This document shows, piece by piece, positions 33,651 through 45,952 of a DNA stretch of 64,000 nucleotides. Position 1 is the stretch's first letter. Every line of letters starts with the position of its first letter. The notes beneath the pieces were generated by a model. That model worked only from the letters and a program-made list of their open reading frames with translations. It was not told the DNA's origin and searched no databases. The stretch comes from Clarireedia homoeocarpa (lineage: Eukaryota; Ascomycota; Leotiomycetes; Helotiales; Rutstroemiaceae): assembly GCA_001465935.1 (NCBI GenBank), contig LNKV01000037.1:434001-498000 (forward strand), written 5' to 3'. A program made the translations under genes and the position numbers.

Positions 33651-34610
33651 AGCGAGCTTGGAACGATGTTTCCTGTTTGACGGTGATGAAGTAGGTCGGT
33701 CGGTCGGGTCGTGTAACACCCACTTGGGCCACTCGGGGAGTACAGGTATCCATGGCAGGACGACGGTTACGATAAGATACAAGTACTTATGTACTTTGTA
33801 CTTTTGTACATGAGCAATGAGCAGTCTAGCCAGCAGCCATCTCTGGTCAACTCCTGTACGGAAGTACCTTTGCTGCAAGGTTTCGTGGGTATCCCGGAGT
33901 ACTGGTGGAGTACGTATCACAACCGTATTCTTCCAACAGCTGGATAAGACAACTCTCCAAGTACGAAACAACTCCAGGCTGAGCGTGTCAACCTCGGGGA
34001 TAAAGGCAAACGGGACGCACTTCCTGCGACAGCTGTTTGGAAGGCCGCTCGCAAGTGACGTTTGGTTTCCTCTGTGGCCTTTAGTTTCCTCTGTGGCCTT
34101 TTCCCACTGACCTTTTCTCTGGTACTGCAGAGCTGACATGGGTCTCGAGCGACGGAGGCATAGGGAATATTCCAAGATTACACGTCTATCATTGGCTGGA
34201 TCCAGCTTCGGGGATTCGAAAGAGTGATGGTATCTGCAGTTTTCCCCCCTGTTCGTGCACTGTGCGCACCCCTTGAAAAAGCTAGAATCTTGCATTCTCT
34301 TGCATATGCCATAGCGAAATGGCCCAATAGGGTAATATTTTTTCAATACTTTCCAATACGAAGTCCTTTCGCAACCCATATTCGACTTTAAGTGGCTGGC
34401 ATCTGGGCCCAGCCCTGCTTTTGTCCTGGACCTTTGCGCATTTGCATTTTCTGTGCAAAGTACGAAGTGTCTGTGTTTGTATCTCACTTGCACTTGCCTC
34501 GTACATTCGAGGAAGTTCACATCTGCACCTACCTGTGCAGTTCCGTTCATAGCAAAAGCTACCACCTCGAGACTCGAAAGTCTGCCTCCCAACGTACGGA
34601 AACGGTGCAT
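33615..34610 (-). CDS. Unrecognised 331-codon ORF, status doubtful
   Basis: An ATG-started frame of 331 aa without introns. By simple stop-codon statistics such a length is unlikely by chance. However, the 3' end runs through the 16-bp minisatellite, the composition is not obviously protein-like, and it lies upstream of LTE1, whose promoter it would overlap on the other strand. There is no domain, signal peptide or membrane segment that I recognise; a Cys/His-rich patch (CAQCTNRGENCRYHH) is the only feature. It could be an orphan gene or a fortuitous frame. Confidence 0.25.
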   Translation of the reverse strand: MHRFRTLGGRLSSLEVVAFAMNGTAQVGADVNFLECTRQVQVRYKHRHFVLCTENANAQRSRTKAGLGPDASHLKSNMGCERTSYWKVLKKYYPIGPFRYGICKRMQDSSFFKGCAQCTNRGENCRYHHSFESPKLDPANDRRVILEYSLCLRRSRPMSALQYQRKGQWEKATEETKGHRGNQTSLASGLPNSCRRKCVPFAFIPEVDTLSLELFRTWRVVLSSCWKNTVVIRTPPVLRDTHETLQQRYFRTGVDQRWLLARLLIAHVQKYKVHKYLYLIVTVVLPWIPVLPEWPKWVLHDPTDRPTSSPSNRKHRSKLALDDACHRRRLP

Positions 34611-35032
34611 ATGATAACACTTCTTCTTCTTAACCCTTACCTTTCTTGTAATCGCTACTCACTCACCTGTCCTTCCTGCCACTACTGCTGCCACTATTCT
34701 ATTTCTACTACTTATCCGCCAATAACCTAAAATCTACCTACCGTGAATTTGACGTGAATTAATCCCGCTCCCGCCTTATAGTATCTTCAACATTGGATGG
34801 ACCTCTACACCTGAGAACTTGTCGCAGACCCTTCATTCTGCTCCACCACGCTTCTACGCTTTCCTGACTGCAACTTCCTCGTTCCCCCTCTCCCCCCCTC
34901 GCAATCTACCATGAGAACCTAATCCTCAACCGAGTCACCCTCAACCCTCAATGCATCGAAAGTCTGGAAAACGACGAAGAAGCTGAGTGCTTTTGAAGCA
35001 GGCGAAACCCCGGGACCAACAAGAGACAGACC

Positions 35033-38000
35033 ATGGAGGTTGAGGCTCAGACACACAACTCCCACTCCGCGGTGGCTCGTTCACCTGAAAGTCTGCGTCA
35101 ACGGCAACGAGATCGGATGTCTCCTAGAGGCCGTTTCACGAAAGCCAACACCTCACCTACTATTTCAGAGTTTGAAAGACCACCCCAGTACGGCATTGCG
35201 TTATCATCGGCTCCAAAGCCTAAAGTAACAGGGAAGAGAGTGCCGGATTCACAAAAGACACAGATGCAAGAGGGCGCACGAAAAGACAACGGTTTTTATC
35301 GTCGAGATCGAAAAGATGCAGAAGACATGAAAAGCGGCATTACCCCGGATGGTGGCTCTGCTGGCAGGGAAGGCAGGCAATTCACCGTCGCTAAAGTTGG
35401 GAACAATGGAAAAATATACCTACGGTAAGACAGGGTGATGCCGGTTGAAACCTATCGTGCTTGTTACCGCCACAACGAATTAATTGTCGAAAGTAAATAG
35501 TGACTGACAGCCGAAACAGCCCGACGATCCGTCCAGCAAATCAAAGATATCCTCAGCCTGAATTCGTCTTTCCAACGACGCCGCCAGATACTGGCGGACT
35601 TGATGCTGCAACTTTTCGCAACGAGGAAGAAGACCAAAAGCAACGCGATAGTCTATGGACTCCCTTTAAGTCGCCGTCAATTTTAACAAATCGAGATCAA
35701 TATTTTGATCACACGTCACCAACTAAGCCACAGCATAGAAGGGCGCGTTCTTATTCGACTGTCGATGAGCAACATGCTCCAGTAACCGACGCGGATGAAG
35801 GTGCTTTCAAGGTCGTTATTGAGAGACCTGGTACTGGCGCGAAGAAGGCCGATTACTTTAGAGGAACGCCGACTCTAGACGTTCCCATTCCATCGTACAA
35901 ATTGGGAAATCCGAGATTCAGCATGCGTGGCACACCAATTCTCCGAGGCTCTTCGTACACAGCTACCAATGATGAGGGACGCTCAAGTACATTTACTATT
36001 AGAAATGATTCTCAAAACGATCCAAATTCTCAGCGCCATACGTTGATCCTCTCGCGACGTCATTCTGATGCGTCTCCGCAATTTCGTGGTGTGGATATTG
36101 GTCCATCAAGCCCATTCGATCCAAACTATCCAATGCCTTCACCTGCAGTTATTCAAAAATCCAGAGCAATTACCCCCGATATGTTTGATGATCTTACATT
36201 CAAGCCAGCTTGCGATCATCAAACTGTCGTCCGTTATGGCGAAAGCGGAGGAATTAGAGCCGCAACACCTGGTCGACTTGTTGCGGAAATTACCTCACCG
36301 ACCATTGTTGATTACGACCTTCTGTCCGACTTTTTTCTAACTTTCCGGTCATTTTTGGACACTAATGACTTACTATTGATGCTGGTGTCGAGGCTACAGT
36401 GGGCTGTTGCAAGAAATGATGAGATTGGCACGGTGGTTAGGGTTAGGACGTTTGTTGCGATCCGCCATTGGGTTTTGAATTACTTCTTGGACGATTTTGT
36501 TATCGACTATGAATTACGCGCATCGTTCTGCGAATTGTTAAATACATTCGCCAAGACACTCATGGAAGGGGAAATGCAGACCAAAATTCCCCTGAAGATC
36601 GTGGAGGAGCTCAAGAAATGCTGGCGAAGGGTATGCGCACTTTATTGGGATGGACCTGATTTCGATCCTGACCTGGGAGTCGAGGCTCCAATCGTTCCAG
36701 GAGGAGTTGCCGGATCTCGAGATCCTACTTTGGATCCTAGCTTTTGGGAAACACAGCCACGTGGTCCTCCACGCCTCGATGGTATTATCGAGCCAGATTT
36801 TGTGAAATCTGATAGCTCAAGTATAGGAGATGGCCACAACTTTTTTGCTGATGTGTCCCGCGCAGGTCATATTGATTCTATATTGGTTCGTCCATATACA
36901 GCCGCGCAAACTAGCCAATATGATGAAGACGAAACGGATCGGCCTTTGTCGCCCACGAGCATCACGAGTGAAGACTTTGTTTCATGCTCCTTCCCTAGTC
37001 GAGGTCGAGGAGCAGGGAATATCCATCCGCTAGCTGCTCATCCAGTTCCAGCAAGTTCCATTTATGATCCTGCACCGCCTATTGCTACAACTCCTAGAGC
37101 TTTAACTGGCAAACGCGTCCGCCCAGCGCACTCTCACAAGCGTAGCGCAAGTTTCTCAGACTCATTGAGGGATCGCCGAGCTCAGGCAGAACCTGCAAAG
37201 CCAGTACAGAAGGTTATCTACAAGAGTACAGAACTCTTTCTCGCATTACCATATGCTGGGAGCTTGGTTAGAGGCAACTTGTTTCCTCCGGGCCAAGCCT
37301 TTGTTGATGCCGTCGCTCCAACTACTCCTGCAGAGTTCAATGGTGAGACTACCCTCTTCCCCCGGGCAACTCACCACAAAGATCCCTCGGCAATGTCAGG
37401 CCCAGGTATGAAGAAGCTCCTGAGCAGCGTCCGTCGTGCATTGAGTACCAGGGCAGGGCCAAACCCCACTAGTTCTCCAACTCAAGGTAGCTTTCCTCAT
37501 ATACCGCCGCTTGGGGTACGAGGGGTAACCATCAACCGCCTTCCTGGGACTGCTGTTGTTCCCCAAGCACGGAACAGAAACAGCTCAGTTCGCGCACCAA
37601 TGCGGATTGACCTACTTGGCGCAGAAGTGGCCGAGGACTTCAAGAAAGCGGTGCAAGAAGAAGAGGCTGACGCTCGCCAATCCAAAATAATTGAACAGCA
37701 ATCGCCTCGAAGTAGTCGTCGTCAATCTGCAATGCATTATTCGACAATGTGCCCCGATGTAACCGTGGATCAGTCAAGTGCTATGACTTACACATCCCCA
37801 AAGAGCGAGGTTACAAATGGGAGTAAGTCTATTGTGATTGTTGACGATACAATGACATTGGGGCTGCCAGTCATGACTGGTGCATTGGCGGCAAGTCCGT
37901 CTGTTGACACATTCACGGATGCCTTCATGCATGTCTCTGGTGGACCTACCCCGCCAATGACACCCCCTGGAATTACCATGGGAACACCAAGGCGCTCTTC

Positions 38001-40380
38001 GCATTTACTAGGGCACACTGTCAATCGTAGCCTCTCTTTGCAAGAAATTCCATCATTGATCGGCGATTCCCCTCTATCGCACGACGAGAAGTGTCCACCT
38101 AGTGAACGAGCAATGCCCAGGCATTCCCTTCGATTCCAGCACCAATCTTACAGAGTAAGAAAATCTCTATCTCTACGACGATACGCCTCATACCACAGTG
38201 GCTTCACTCAACACAGAAGTGAGCGAAGTTTTGATGCCACAACTTACACAGAAGAGCAATCTATTGCGGATAGGTTCTCCCGAGGTGCACCTCTACCTCT
38301 ACCACTTCGAGTGCTTCGAAGACGACCGGGGGGCAATTTGAGGGCTGTGAACACTATTGAAGATCTGCATAATCCAGCATTACGCCGACCAATGTCAACC
38401 GGATCACTGACTACTTATTCTGACTCCGTTAGAAGCTCATATCTCCTAGGGAGTGGCGACGATAGCCGTTACGTAAATGTGGTCAACAGCGATTATGACG
38501 AAACACAAGCACGTGTTGATACATTCTCCCTCGGCGCTCTGGCTACGGCCGCACCAAAGACACGGGTGTCTCTATTCGACACACACTCATCACAACCAGT
38601 TATGCGCCCCTCATTTGAGAAAGAAGCACAGATGCTCGCTCAAATTCCTGACGATGATGACGATGACGGAGGTGTTGAGTCTGCACTCTTAAAACTCGAA
38701 GGTAAATTTGAGCAAAGACGATCACAAAATTCGGCAGGAAGATCATCGCTGGACGCAAGAAATTGCGCCAATAGGAATAGCTTTGGTCAGGGTCCATTTG
38801 ATGTTAGCACACTGACCTTGGATGATGATAATGAAGAGGAAGAAAAGCGTAATCATCGACAGCGACGAATTGTCGATTCAGACATATCCAACCTGCCCTC
38901 TGCTAGTTATCGACCAACGGGCATGTCATTGCCTCCGTCTTTGGCACCTCAGTCAAGCAGACTAACGGAGTCTCTTGATGAAGGTTCTTTCATAGATGCG
39001 GGCTACAGTGGAGACGAGAGCTACCGAGGACTTAATCGTGATTGGTCAGAACGTTCCATCCTTCGAGGAACTGACAAAGACTATCACAGAACGGGCCAAC
39101 ATACTCCTGAATCATCCCATCCGTCTTTCGACTTTATTACGGAGACTGAGAGCCTTAGGCGTATCGCTGCTGGCGCAACCAGACTCCGCCACGAGAGCGG
39201 AAATAAATCCTTCCTAGATACTGACAGCGCGTCTGATCTCTCGTCTGAACTATCGTTGGATGTCATCTCAAAAGCCGACTACACAGAAGACATTTCAACC
39301 CTGGATGGCCAGGCTTTCGCGTCGGCTACCAATGAAGGCAATTTGTCGTGTCGTCCGTCTCGTGACCCGCCGTCACCCCCGATAACATTGGTACAGGCAC
39401 TGAAACTGACCCCTACTACTACAAATATCCCACAAGTTCATGGTCATCAGTCGAGCCAGGGAAATGATAGATTGCCGCCGACACCGGATATTACCCCAAC
39501 AACCGCTCTTGGTTCAAGTGGATTCGGCAGAGATCAAGGCTTAGCGCCACCAATCGATCCATCACGGTCTCGTGGTGTAAGTGGAGCATCTCGAAAGACT
39601 TCCGTACATCTTCCCTTCATCTTAGCCTTCGACTCTCGAGTCCTAGCTCAGCAGTTCACGCTTATCGAGAAGGATGCTTTGAATGAGATTGATTGGAAAG
39701 ATTTGATTGAGATGCGTTGGAGAGACGCTGCTACAGATACTAGATCTTGGGTTGAGTTCCTTCGCACTTCGGAACCACGAGGCGTTGAGGTTGTCATTGC
39801 ACGATTCAACATCATGGTCAAATGGGCAGTTTCCGAAATTGTTCTAACGGCTGATCTTGAGGAGCGGGTGCGCTGCATTATAAAGTTCATCCACATTGCT
39901 GCTCACTGTCGCAAGTACCGAAATTTTGCTACTATGACTCAACTTACTGTAGCTCTCACCTCAAAGGATATTTCCCGCCTCACGTTTACATGGGCTCATG
40001 TCCCAGCTAGCGATATCCACACACTCAACCAAATGGAAGAGCTTGTTACTCCAACAAGCAATTTCCACAACCTCAGGGCCGAAATGGAAGGATCAGGTGC
40101 AGATCAAGGGTGCATTCCTTTCGTTGGTATCTACACACATGATCTCATTGTCAATTCCGAACGTCCAAGTCACATTGCTAGCACACCAACGACGGAGCCT
40201 TTGGTGAACTTCGAAAGATGCCGCTCTGATGCTACGATTATCAAGAATCTCCTCCGTCTTCTCGAGGCCAGCCAACTTTACAGATTCCTCCCAATCGAAG
40301 GTATCACTGAAAGATGTCTCTGGATGGCTGCCCTTCGAGATGAAGATATTGCCAAGTATGGAAAGGAGATTCAAGAATAA
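35033..40380 (+). CDS. LTE1: Ras-type guanine nucleotide exchange factor, LTE1-like
   Basis: Two exons (35033-35424 and 35511-40380; phase 2 intron, GTAAGA...CTGACAG) encode about 1753 aa. The N-terminal RasGEF_N (REM) module lies at about residues 383-490 (PGRLVAEITSPTIVDYDLLS, FFLTFRSFLDTNDLLLMLVS). The catalytic RasGEF domain is at the extreme C-terminus, about 1495-1740 (FDSRVLAQQFTLIEKDALNE; later CIPFVGIYTHDLIVNSE). Between them lie about 1000 residues of Ser/Pro-rich, probably disordered sequence, including an acidic patch (DDDDDDGG). In yeast Lte1 promotes mitotic exit at the bud cortex; in filamentous fungi it is less studied. A second acceptor nine bases on (35519) would remove three residues. 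The ATG at 35033 has a long AC-rich leader upstream. Confidence 0.92.
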
Positions 40381-41670
40381 TTCCTGCCTTGCAGTCATCA
40401 TGAACACTTTCACTACAGCGTCAGCCCTTTCTCCTTGCCACCTACATTTTTGATGCCATTATCAGATGGCACAAAATTCACACCTACTTTGTAATTTTTT
40501 GGGACCTTTTGTGTAAAAGTTTTTGTAATCATTCACACTTTATACCTCTCAATTTTTGAGAGCAGCTTTTTACGGTGGACACACTTCTTTTCATGTATCT
40601 TCTTCTTTTTCTTAAGGTCCCTCTCCGCCAGAAACATAGCCAGCGAGCGATTGAGCGTATCCGTCATAATTTCAGGCGACTGCTTTGTAATTCTCATTCT
40701 CGCTGTATGCTTGCGGCTGCAGCTTTGTTCCTTTTATTCTTACTTTCTATGACTATGACTGTCACGATTTTTTTTGGACCCCGGCTGTTTGTTGTACTTA
40801 TTATGTTTGTTGTTTTGCGTTGCTTGGCTCTACGGGGCTTGGAACTGTTGGGTTTGGTGGGTTTCTTGGGAGTGTTTGGCTGGGACACTGTGGGTGGAGG
40901 CAATTGTAGGATGGGAGGGAATCTTGCGTGTGGACTTTGTATGATGGAGAGGTGGTATGCTCGTACGCATATATGAATGGAGGGATGGATGGGCGGATGG
41001 GAATGCACATAGAGAATTTCGCTTGCCTGTTTGTATGGAGGGATGGGTGGGTTTGGCTGGCTGCATTCTGGTGGATGGTTGGTTCGGAATCGTATACCCC
41101 CTGAGCGCACATCTTAAGTGTTTTGACTTGTGAGATAAGAAGGTGTGTAGGAGAAAGGTGGAAGGAAGGGGAATAAGATATGATTTGATAATACAATAAA
41201 AGTAGAAGTGAAAGTGAAAGAAAAGGATTCCTCCCGCTTGAACATGTCTGTGGTGTGTTGTTCTTTTCGTGATGTGATATAATTTCGACTTGGGTTCGAT
41301 GTAGTATTGTGTAGGATAGGTGGCATTTACTGTTTAGTTCATGTTGCTAGGTTAAATATCAGTTTGTTTGTTCGTTGAACACATGTCAAAAGCTTTAAAC
41401 GCACAAGTCGCTTGAATCCAGAACTTAAATCTGTTTCTTTTTTTGTTTTGAGATATTGTCGGGGATATCACTAAAGATATTAACACACTTACATGCACGG
41501 TAAGCCGTGGCCCCAATTCTTGCAAAGGTGTCTATCCTCTTGCTCACATCATGCCATCTATTTCGTCTGGTCATATATAATATATCATCTATCATCTAAC
41601 CATGTACCCAAAAGATCCTGCCCTCCATTCCCCAATCCCTCTATCTCCATCCTACTACTCTTTTACGAGT
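40381..41670. other. Intergenic between convergent LTE1 and SEC18
   Basis: 1.3 kb with T-rich sequence after LTE1, then a G/T-rich stretch (40800-41070) with GGGATGGRTGG-type short repeats. Overlapping small ORFs on both strands have no family resemblance. Confidence 0.5.
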
Positions 41671-44277
41671 CTAACTCCTCCCACTAGCGATCAACTGCTC
41701 CATAATATCCGCAAATTTAGCCGGAACATTGTCCTTCTCCTGTTTTGCCTCACCGACCGCCAATAACACTTTCTTGATACCAACACCGACCTCATCGCTG
41801 CCTGTGTAGCCCCTGAGTAAATTAAGCGACTCTGCTAAATCCGCTTCGGTATCAAATGCTTGCACTTCTCGGAGAATGGTCGCTAATTCATCAAAGGTAT
41901 TGACGTTGGGAACGGCAAGTTCACGATTGAAGATGGGTTGGAGGTCGAGTTGTTTGAGGACGCTTCGATTCGAGGTTGTACCGAGGATGAGTAGGCGGCG
42001 GGGCTAGAGGGCGGAACTATTAGTTTTCATATATTTGTGTGGCCTGGGTAATATACGTACAGAGGGTGGTTGTTTAGTCAGGAGAACCATAATAGCTTGC
42101 AGAACAGCATTGGAAAAGGTAGGGCCGATGGGAACCCATCCGATAATACGCTCAATGTTGTCTATGACAACAATATTTTGCGGAGACTTATAGGCATCCA
42201 TGAAGACTTTGTTGAGATATTGAATCTTAGCCATGTCATTGAATCCGACCATGTTTTCAGCCGAAACAAGTTTGATAAAGGGAAATTCGGAGCTCTTCGC
42301 AATCGCTGCGGCGAGAGCAGTCTTTCCAGATCCCGGTGGCCCATGGAGAAGTACGGACAGAAGAGGTGTAGTAGCTGATTCTTTGACTAGATCAATAAAG
42401 AGACGACCATCTTTGAGAATGTTGTCGATGTATCTGCTGAAATGTAGGATTCCTGCTGCCATTGCTGTTTCAAGCTCTTCTTCAGAGACACCGAATGCCG
42501 GTTTCACTTCTTCAAGAGCGTTCATGAAGTCTCCACGATTAACTTTCATATTCTCAATATCATCACTTACCCCTGCGACAGTTCCAACTTTAACATGTCG
42601 GTTGAAGGCAAACGATGATGCGGACTTGACTAGACCTCCAATTTCTGCTCCTGAGAAGTTCTTTGTTAGGTGAGCAAGTTCTGCAACGTTTACATCTGGA
42701 TCCATAACGTTGTTGTCGCGCATCTTTGATGTGTGAATCTTGAGAATCTGCGCTCTACCCGCTTCATCCGGCAAGGAGATTTCCATATGCACCTCCAAAC
42801 GTCCAGGACGAAGTAAAGCATCATCAATCATATCCATCCGATTAGTCATTCCAATAAGGAGAATGTTGTTGAGCTGGTCAACACCATCGAGCTTGGACAG
42901 CAACTGATTGACAACACTGTCACCGACGCCGGTTCCGCCACCTGCTCCGCTTCCTCTTTGCTTACAAACAGCGTCGAGTTCGTCGAAGATGATGATATGT
43001 AAACCACTCTCGTCTCCTTTCTCCTTGTACTCCTTCTCTGCATCTGCGAAGAGCTTTCGGATATTTTCTTCAGACTGTCCAACATACTTATTCAGTACTT
43101 CAGGACCATTAATGACCTTGGGCTCTCTTGAATTTAGCATCTTCCCGATTTGGCGAGCAATAAGTGTTTTTCCTGTACCAGGAGGACCATATAGTAGTAT
43201 ACCCTTCACGTGCTGAATACCTAGTTTCTCGATCAGTCCTGGTGGAAAGATACGAGAAGCGAAAGCTCTTCGGAAGATAGCACTGAACTCTGTATCCAAA
43301 CCGCCAATTCCCATGTTTTCAAATTTGAAATCCGGTGCAATGATTGAGTTAGCCGCAGGTCTTTTAGACGAGCCCTTCAGCTTGATTGGTGATTTTGCAT
43401 CTTTGTAGAATGTAATAGGGGTGGTCCTCACTAGGATACCTCGCGCTTGTGGATTCGAGACTGTTGGCGCAGCCGCAGAACTCTTTTCCATACTCAAGTC
43501 AACCAGCTGAACAGTCTTTACTAAGAAAGACAATGGAACGTTCTTGTGGTCCATAAGAAGTCTCTGGCCCGGCGCAAAAACCTGGTTCTCGAACCATTTA
43601 ATGAAGACATTCGCGAGTTCATCCTGGTCATAGGGCACATCTGTGAACTTCTTTGCAGAAGCAAACCCGACTTCAACATCCAAAGCCCCAAGGTAACAGC
43701 TTCCACCCTGATAAAATGGATCATATGTTTCCGCCACTATCCGGTCCAGCATTCCAACATTGCACCATGTTCGCTGCGGATCCGACAAACTTATACATCC
43801 AGGAGGGAAGCCGTCCAACGGCCTAGCAGTAACAACATTCATGCCATTCAATAACAAGTATAGATCAGATCCATCTGGGTTGGGCGGAAAGTCCATTGGC
43901 GATACTGCGGACCTGGATGGAATATTAGTTTAAGCCATACTTTGTGTCAACCTTGGGATTACATACAAATTGCCGAAAATGTATTGGTTTGCCTTCGTCT
44001 TGTCCTCGATTTTTGCAATGTTGAGCTGTGCTTTCCGTGGAGGCGCTTGCCCTCTGCCACTGGATGGCCGCATAGGCATAGCTTGTCTAGGCGATTGCAT
44101 AGGAGGCTTGTGATCTGGGCGTCCTCCATAACCTCCCCTCGAGTCGTCATAACCACCCATAGGCGTATCATCTCGTTGAGGAGGAGGTGGCTGTCTGCTA
44201 TAACCTGGTTGGCCTCCTTGAGGGTCCCCTCTTGAAGCCCTTGGGCCCTGTCCAAAGAGATTCTGTCGAATGTTCAT
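41671..44277 (-). CDS. SEC18: NSF/Sec18 vesicular-fusion AAA ATPase
   Basis: Three exons (44277-43967, 43912-42061, 42003-41671; introns GTATGT...ATCCAG and GTACGT...CTCTAG) encode 831 aa. Sec18 disassembles SNARE complexes after membrane fusion, with alpha-SNAP. The first 85 residues are a Gly/Pro/Gln/Arg-rich extension; the N-domain follows. D1: Walker A GPPGTGKT at about 346-353, Walker B IIIFDELDAV at 410-419, and SRH TNRMDMIDDALLRPGR. D2: Walker A GPPGSGKT at about 628-635, with the degenerate B motif IVVIDNIERI. D1 being the canonical ATPase and D2 degenerate fits the family. An in-frame codon at 44400 would extend the N-terminus by 41 residues, but MNIRQNLFG is the better start. It diverges from CWC25. 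Confidence 0.96.
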
Positions 44278-44839
44278 CGTGCTTGTAATTTTTCGTCCCT
44301 CTAAAGTCACTGATATATTGGGGAAATGGAAGATATTCGTCGAAGCACCTGGGGTGGAATGGAGCCGGGATAAGGCAAAAGTCGTTTCTTGTATGTACAC
44401 GAAGGAGTTTGTTGTAGTGTTGGGTAGCTTACTGCGGAGGATCTGGTGGATCGTACTTTAAGGGTTCCGATCTGGCGAGGCACCAGCTTTAGTTCTATGA
44501 GATGGTAGAAACTGTCCTTTGAACAATGAATGACTCAACGTTCAAATGGACAAATATGAGTTAAGTAAATGAATAAAATACAATGCTATTGCAACAGTCT
44601 CTTTTGCCAACGAACTATCTCTAGAAACGAAAATGAAATTCCCAAGATGGACTGTGCCTTTTATGTTGCGGCTTCTGTCTCTTGCTGGTTTGACATCAGC
44701 AACTGGCGACCGAGCGTCACTAATGATTGGGTTCGCCTTGTCAGGGCCGACCCCGTCCCCGGAATCCTTATCGCAACCTCTCAGCCTTGATCTAGATTTC
44801 TTTGTACAGAGCGGGGATCAACAACTTCGTTTGCCTATC
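44278..44839. promoter_or_regulatory. Divergent promoter region, SEC18 and CWC25
   Basis: 562 bp between the two start codons. No TATA-like or known factor site stands out, as is usual for housekeeping divergent pairs. Confidence 0.5.
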
Positions 44840-45890
44840 ATGCCTCTGTGAGTGTGCAATTTTCCGGTCTAAAGGAGTTACTTACTGATTTATACGTAGT
44901 CATTTATTAGGCAAGAAATCTTGGAATGTCTACAATCAGGACAACATCGAACGAGTCCGCCGCGATGAAGCCGCCGCGAAAGCTAGAGAGGAGGCGGAGG
45001 AGCAGCAGATGCAAGAGTTAGATGCAGAGCGGCGTATGCAAATTCTACGAGGAGAGGTACCTACACCATTACCCATTGAAGACAAGAAAGACGATGAAGA
45101 AGAACCTCGAGAAAGACGATCGCATAAAGATGGCAGAGAGCGCAAGAAAAGAAAAAGGGCCGGCGAAAATGATACCGATTTTGAAATGCGCGTTGCGGCC
45201 CAGGAATCACAAATTTCGGAGAATGATCGTCAGATTGTGCTACGAAAGTCTATTGATGCCCCTTTGATTGATCACGCGGGACACATTGATTTGTTCCCAC
45301 AAGAGCGACCACAAAAGCCTTCGGTGGAGAAGAATGCAGAGGCTGAAAGGGAAAAGGAGAGGAAGAAGAAAGAATATGAGGATCAATACACCATGCGTTT
45401 CTCGAACGCAGCAGGGTTCAAACAAGGGCTTGATAACCCTTGGTATTCGAAAGCGACTCCAGAAGTGAAGGCCGTTGATGAAGATAACCCGGGTAAGGAT
45501 GTTTGGGGAAACGAGGATCCGCGACGAAAAGAAAGAGAGGCTGCGAGGATTGTCTCCAACGATCCCTTGGCTGCCATGAAATTAGGTGCCGCTCAAGCGC
45601 GACAGGTCAAGAAGGAAAGGGAGCAGTGGAGGAAGGAGAAGGAGAGAGAAGTGAAAGAACTTGAAGCGGAAGAGCGAAGTAAGAAAAGGCGAAGACGAAG
45701 CGATGGCGATGATCTAGAGGATGATCTAGAAGGGTTTGACCTAGACAGACCCCAGAAGAAGTCAAGAAGTTCTCGTAGAGATGATTCTGATCACGTACGG
45801 GACAAAGACTCAAGACATCGACATCGTCGGCGATCAGAGCGTGATGAGAGAGATCGAAACCGCAGACATCGTCACCGGCATCATCATTGA
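44840..45890 (+). CDS. CWC25: Pre-mRNA splicing factor Cwc25
   Basis: Two exons: a start exon of only 8 nt (44840-44847) and the main exon 44900-45890, joined through GTGAGT...ACGTAG, giving 332 aa. The joined N-terminus, MPLHLLGKKSWNVYNQDNIE, is the strongly conserved CIR/Cwc25 start; without the tiny exon the protein has no start and lacks MPL. The rest is charged and helical (VRRDEAAAKAREEAEEQQMQ), then DNPWYSKA and a long Lys/Arg/Asp/His-rich tail ending in RHRHRHHH. Cwc25 joins the catalytically activated spliceosome and supports the first transesterification. The splice site is thus required for a splicing factor's own start codon context. Confidence 0.93.
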
Positions 45891-45952
45891 GACCAGCGTT
45901 TCTTTACCTAATACTACAATTTGACACAGCAATTAGATACCCCAAAATATAA

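Larger units (their letters stand above)
28309..35032. other. Gene-poor interval of 6.7 kb with minisatellites
   Basis: The longest stretch without a confident gene. It holds a 45-bp dispersed repeat (29042-29086), a pentanucleotide microsatellite, and 10-bp, 9-bp and 16-bp minisatellites between 31.4 and 33.7 kb. It also contains a possible small spliced ORF (32808-33047) and a 331-codon ORF of unknown status (33615-34610). No tRNA, rRNA or transposase gene was seen. Confidence 0.5.
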
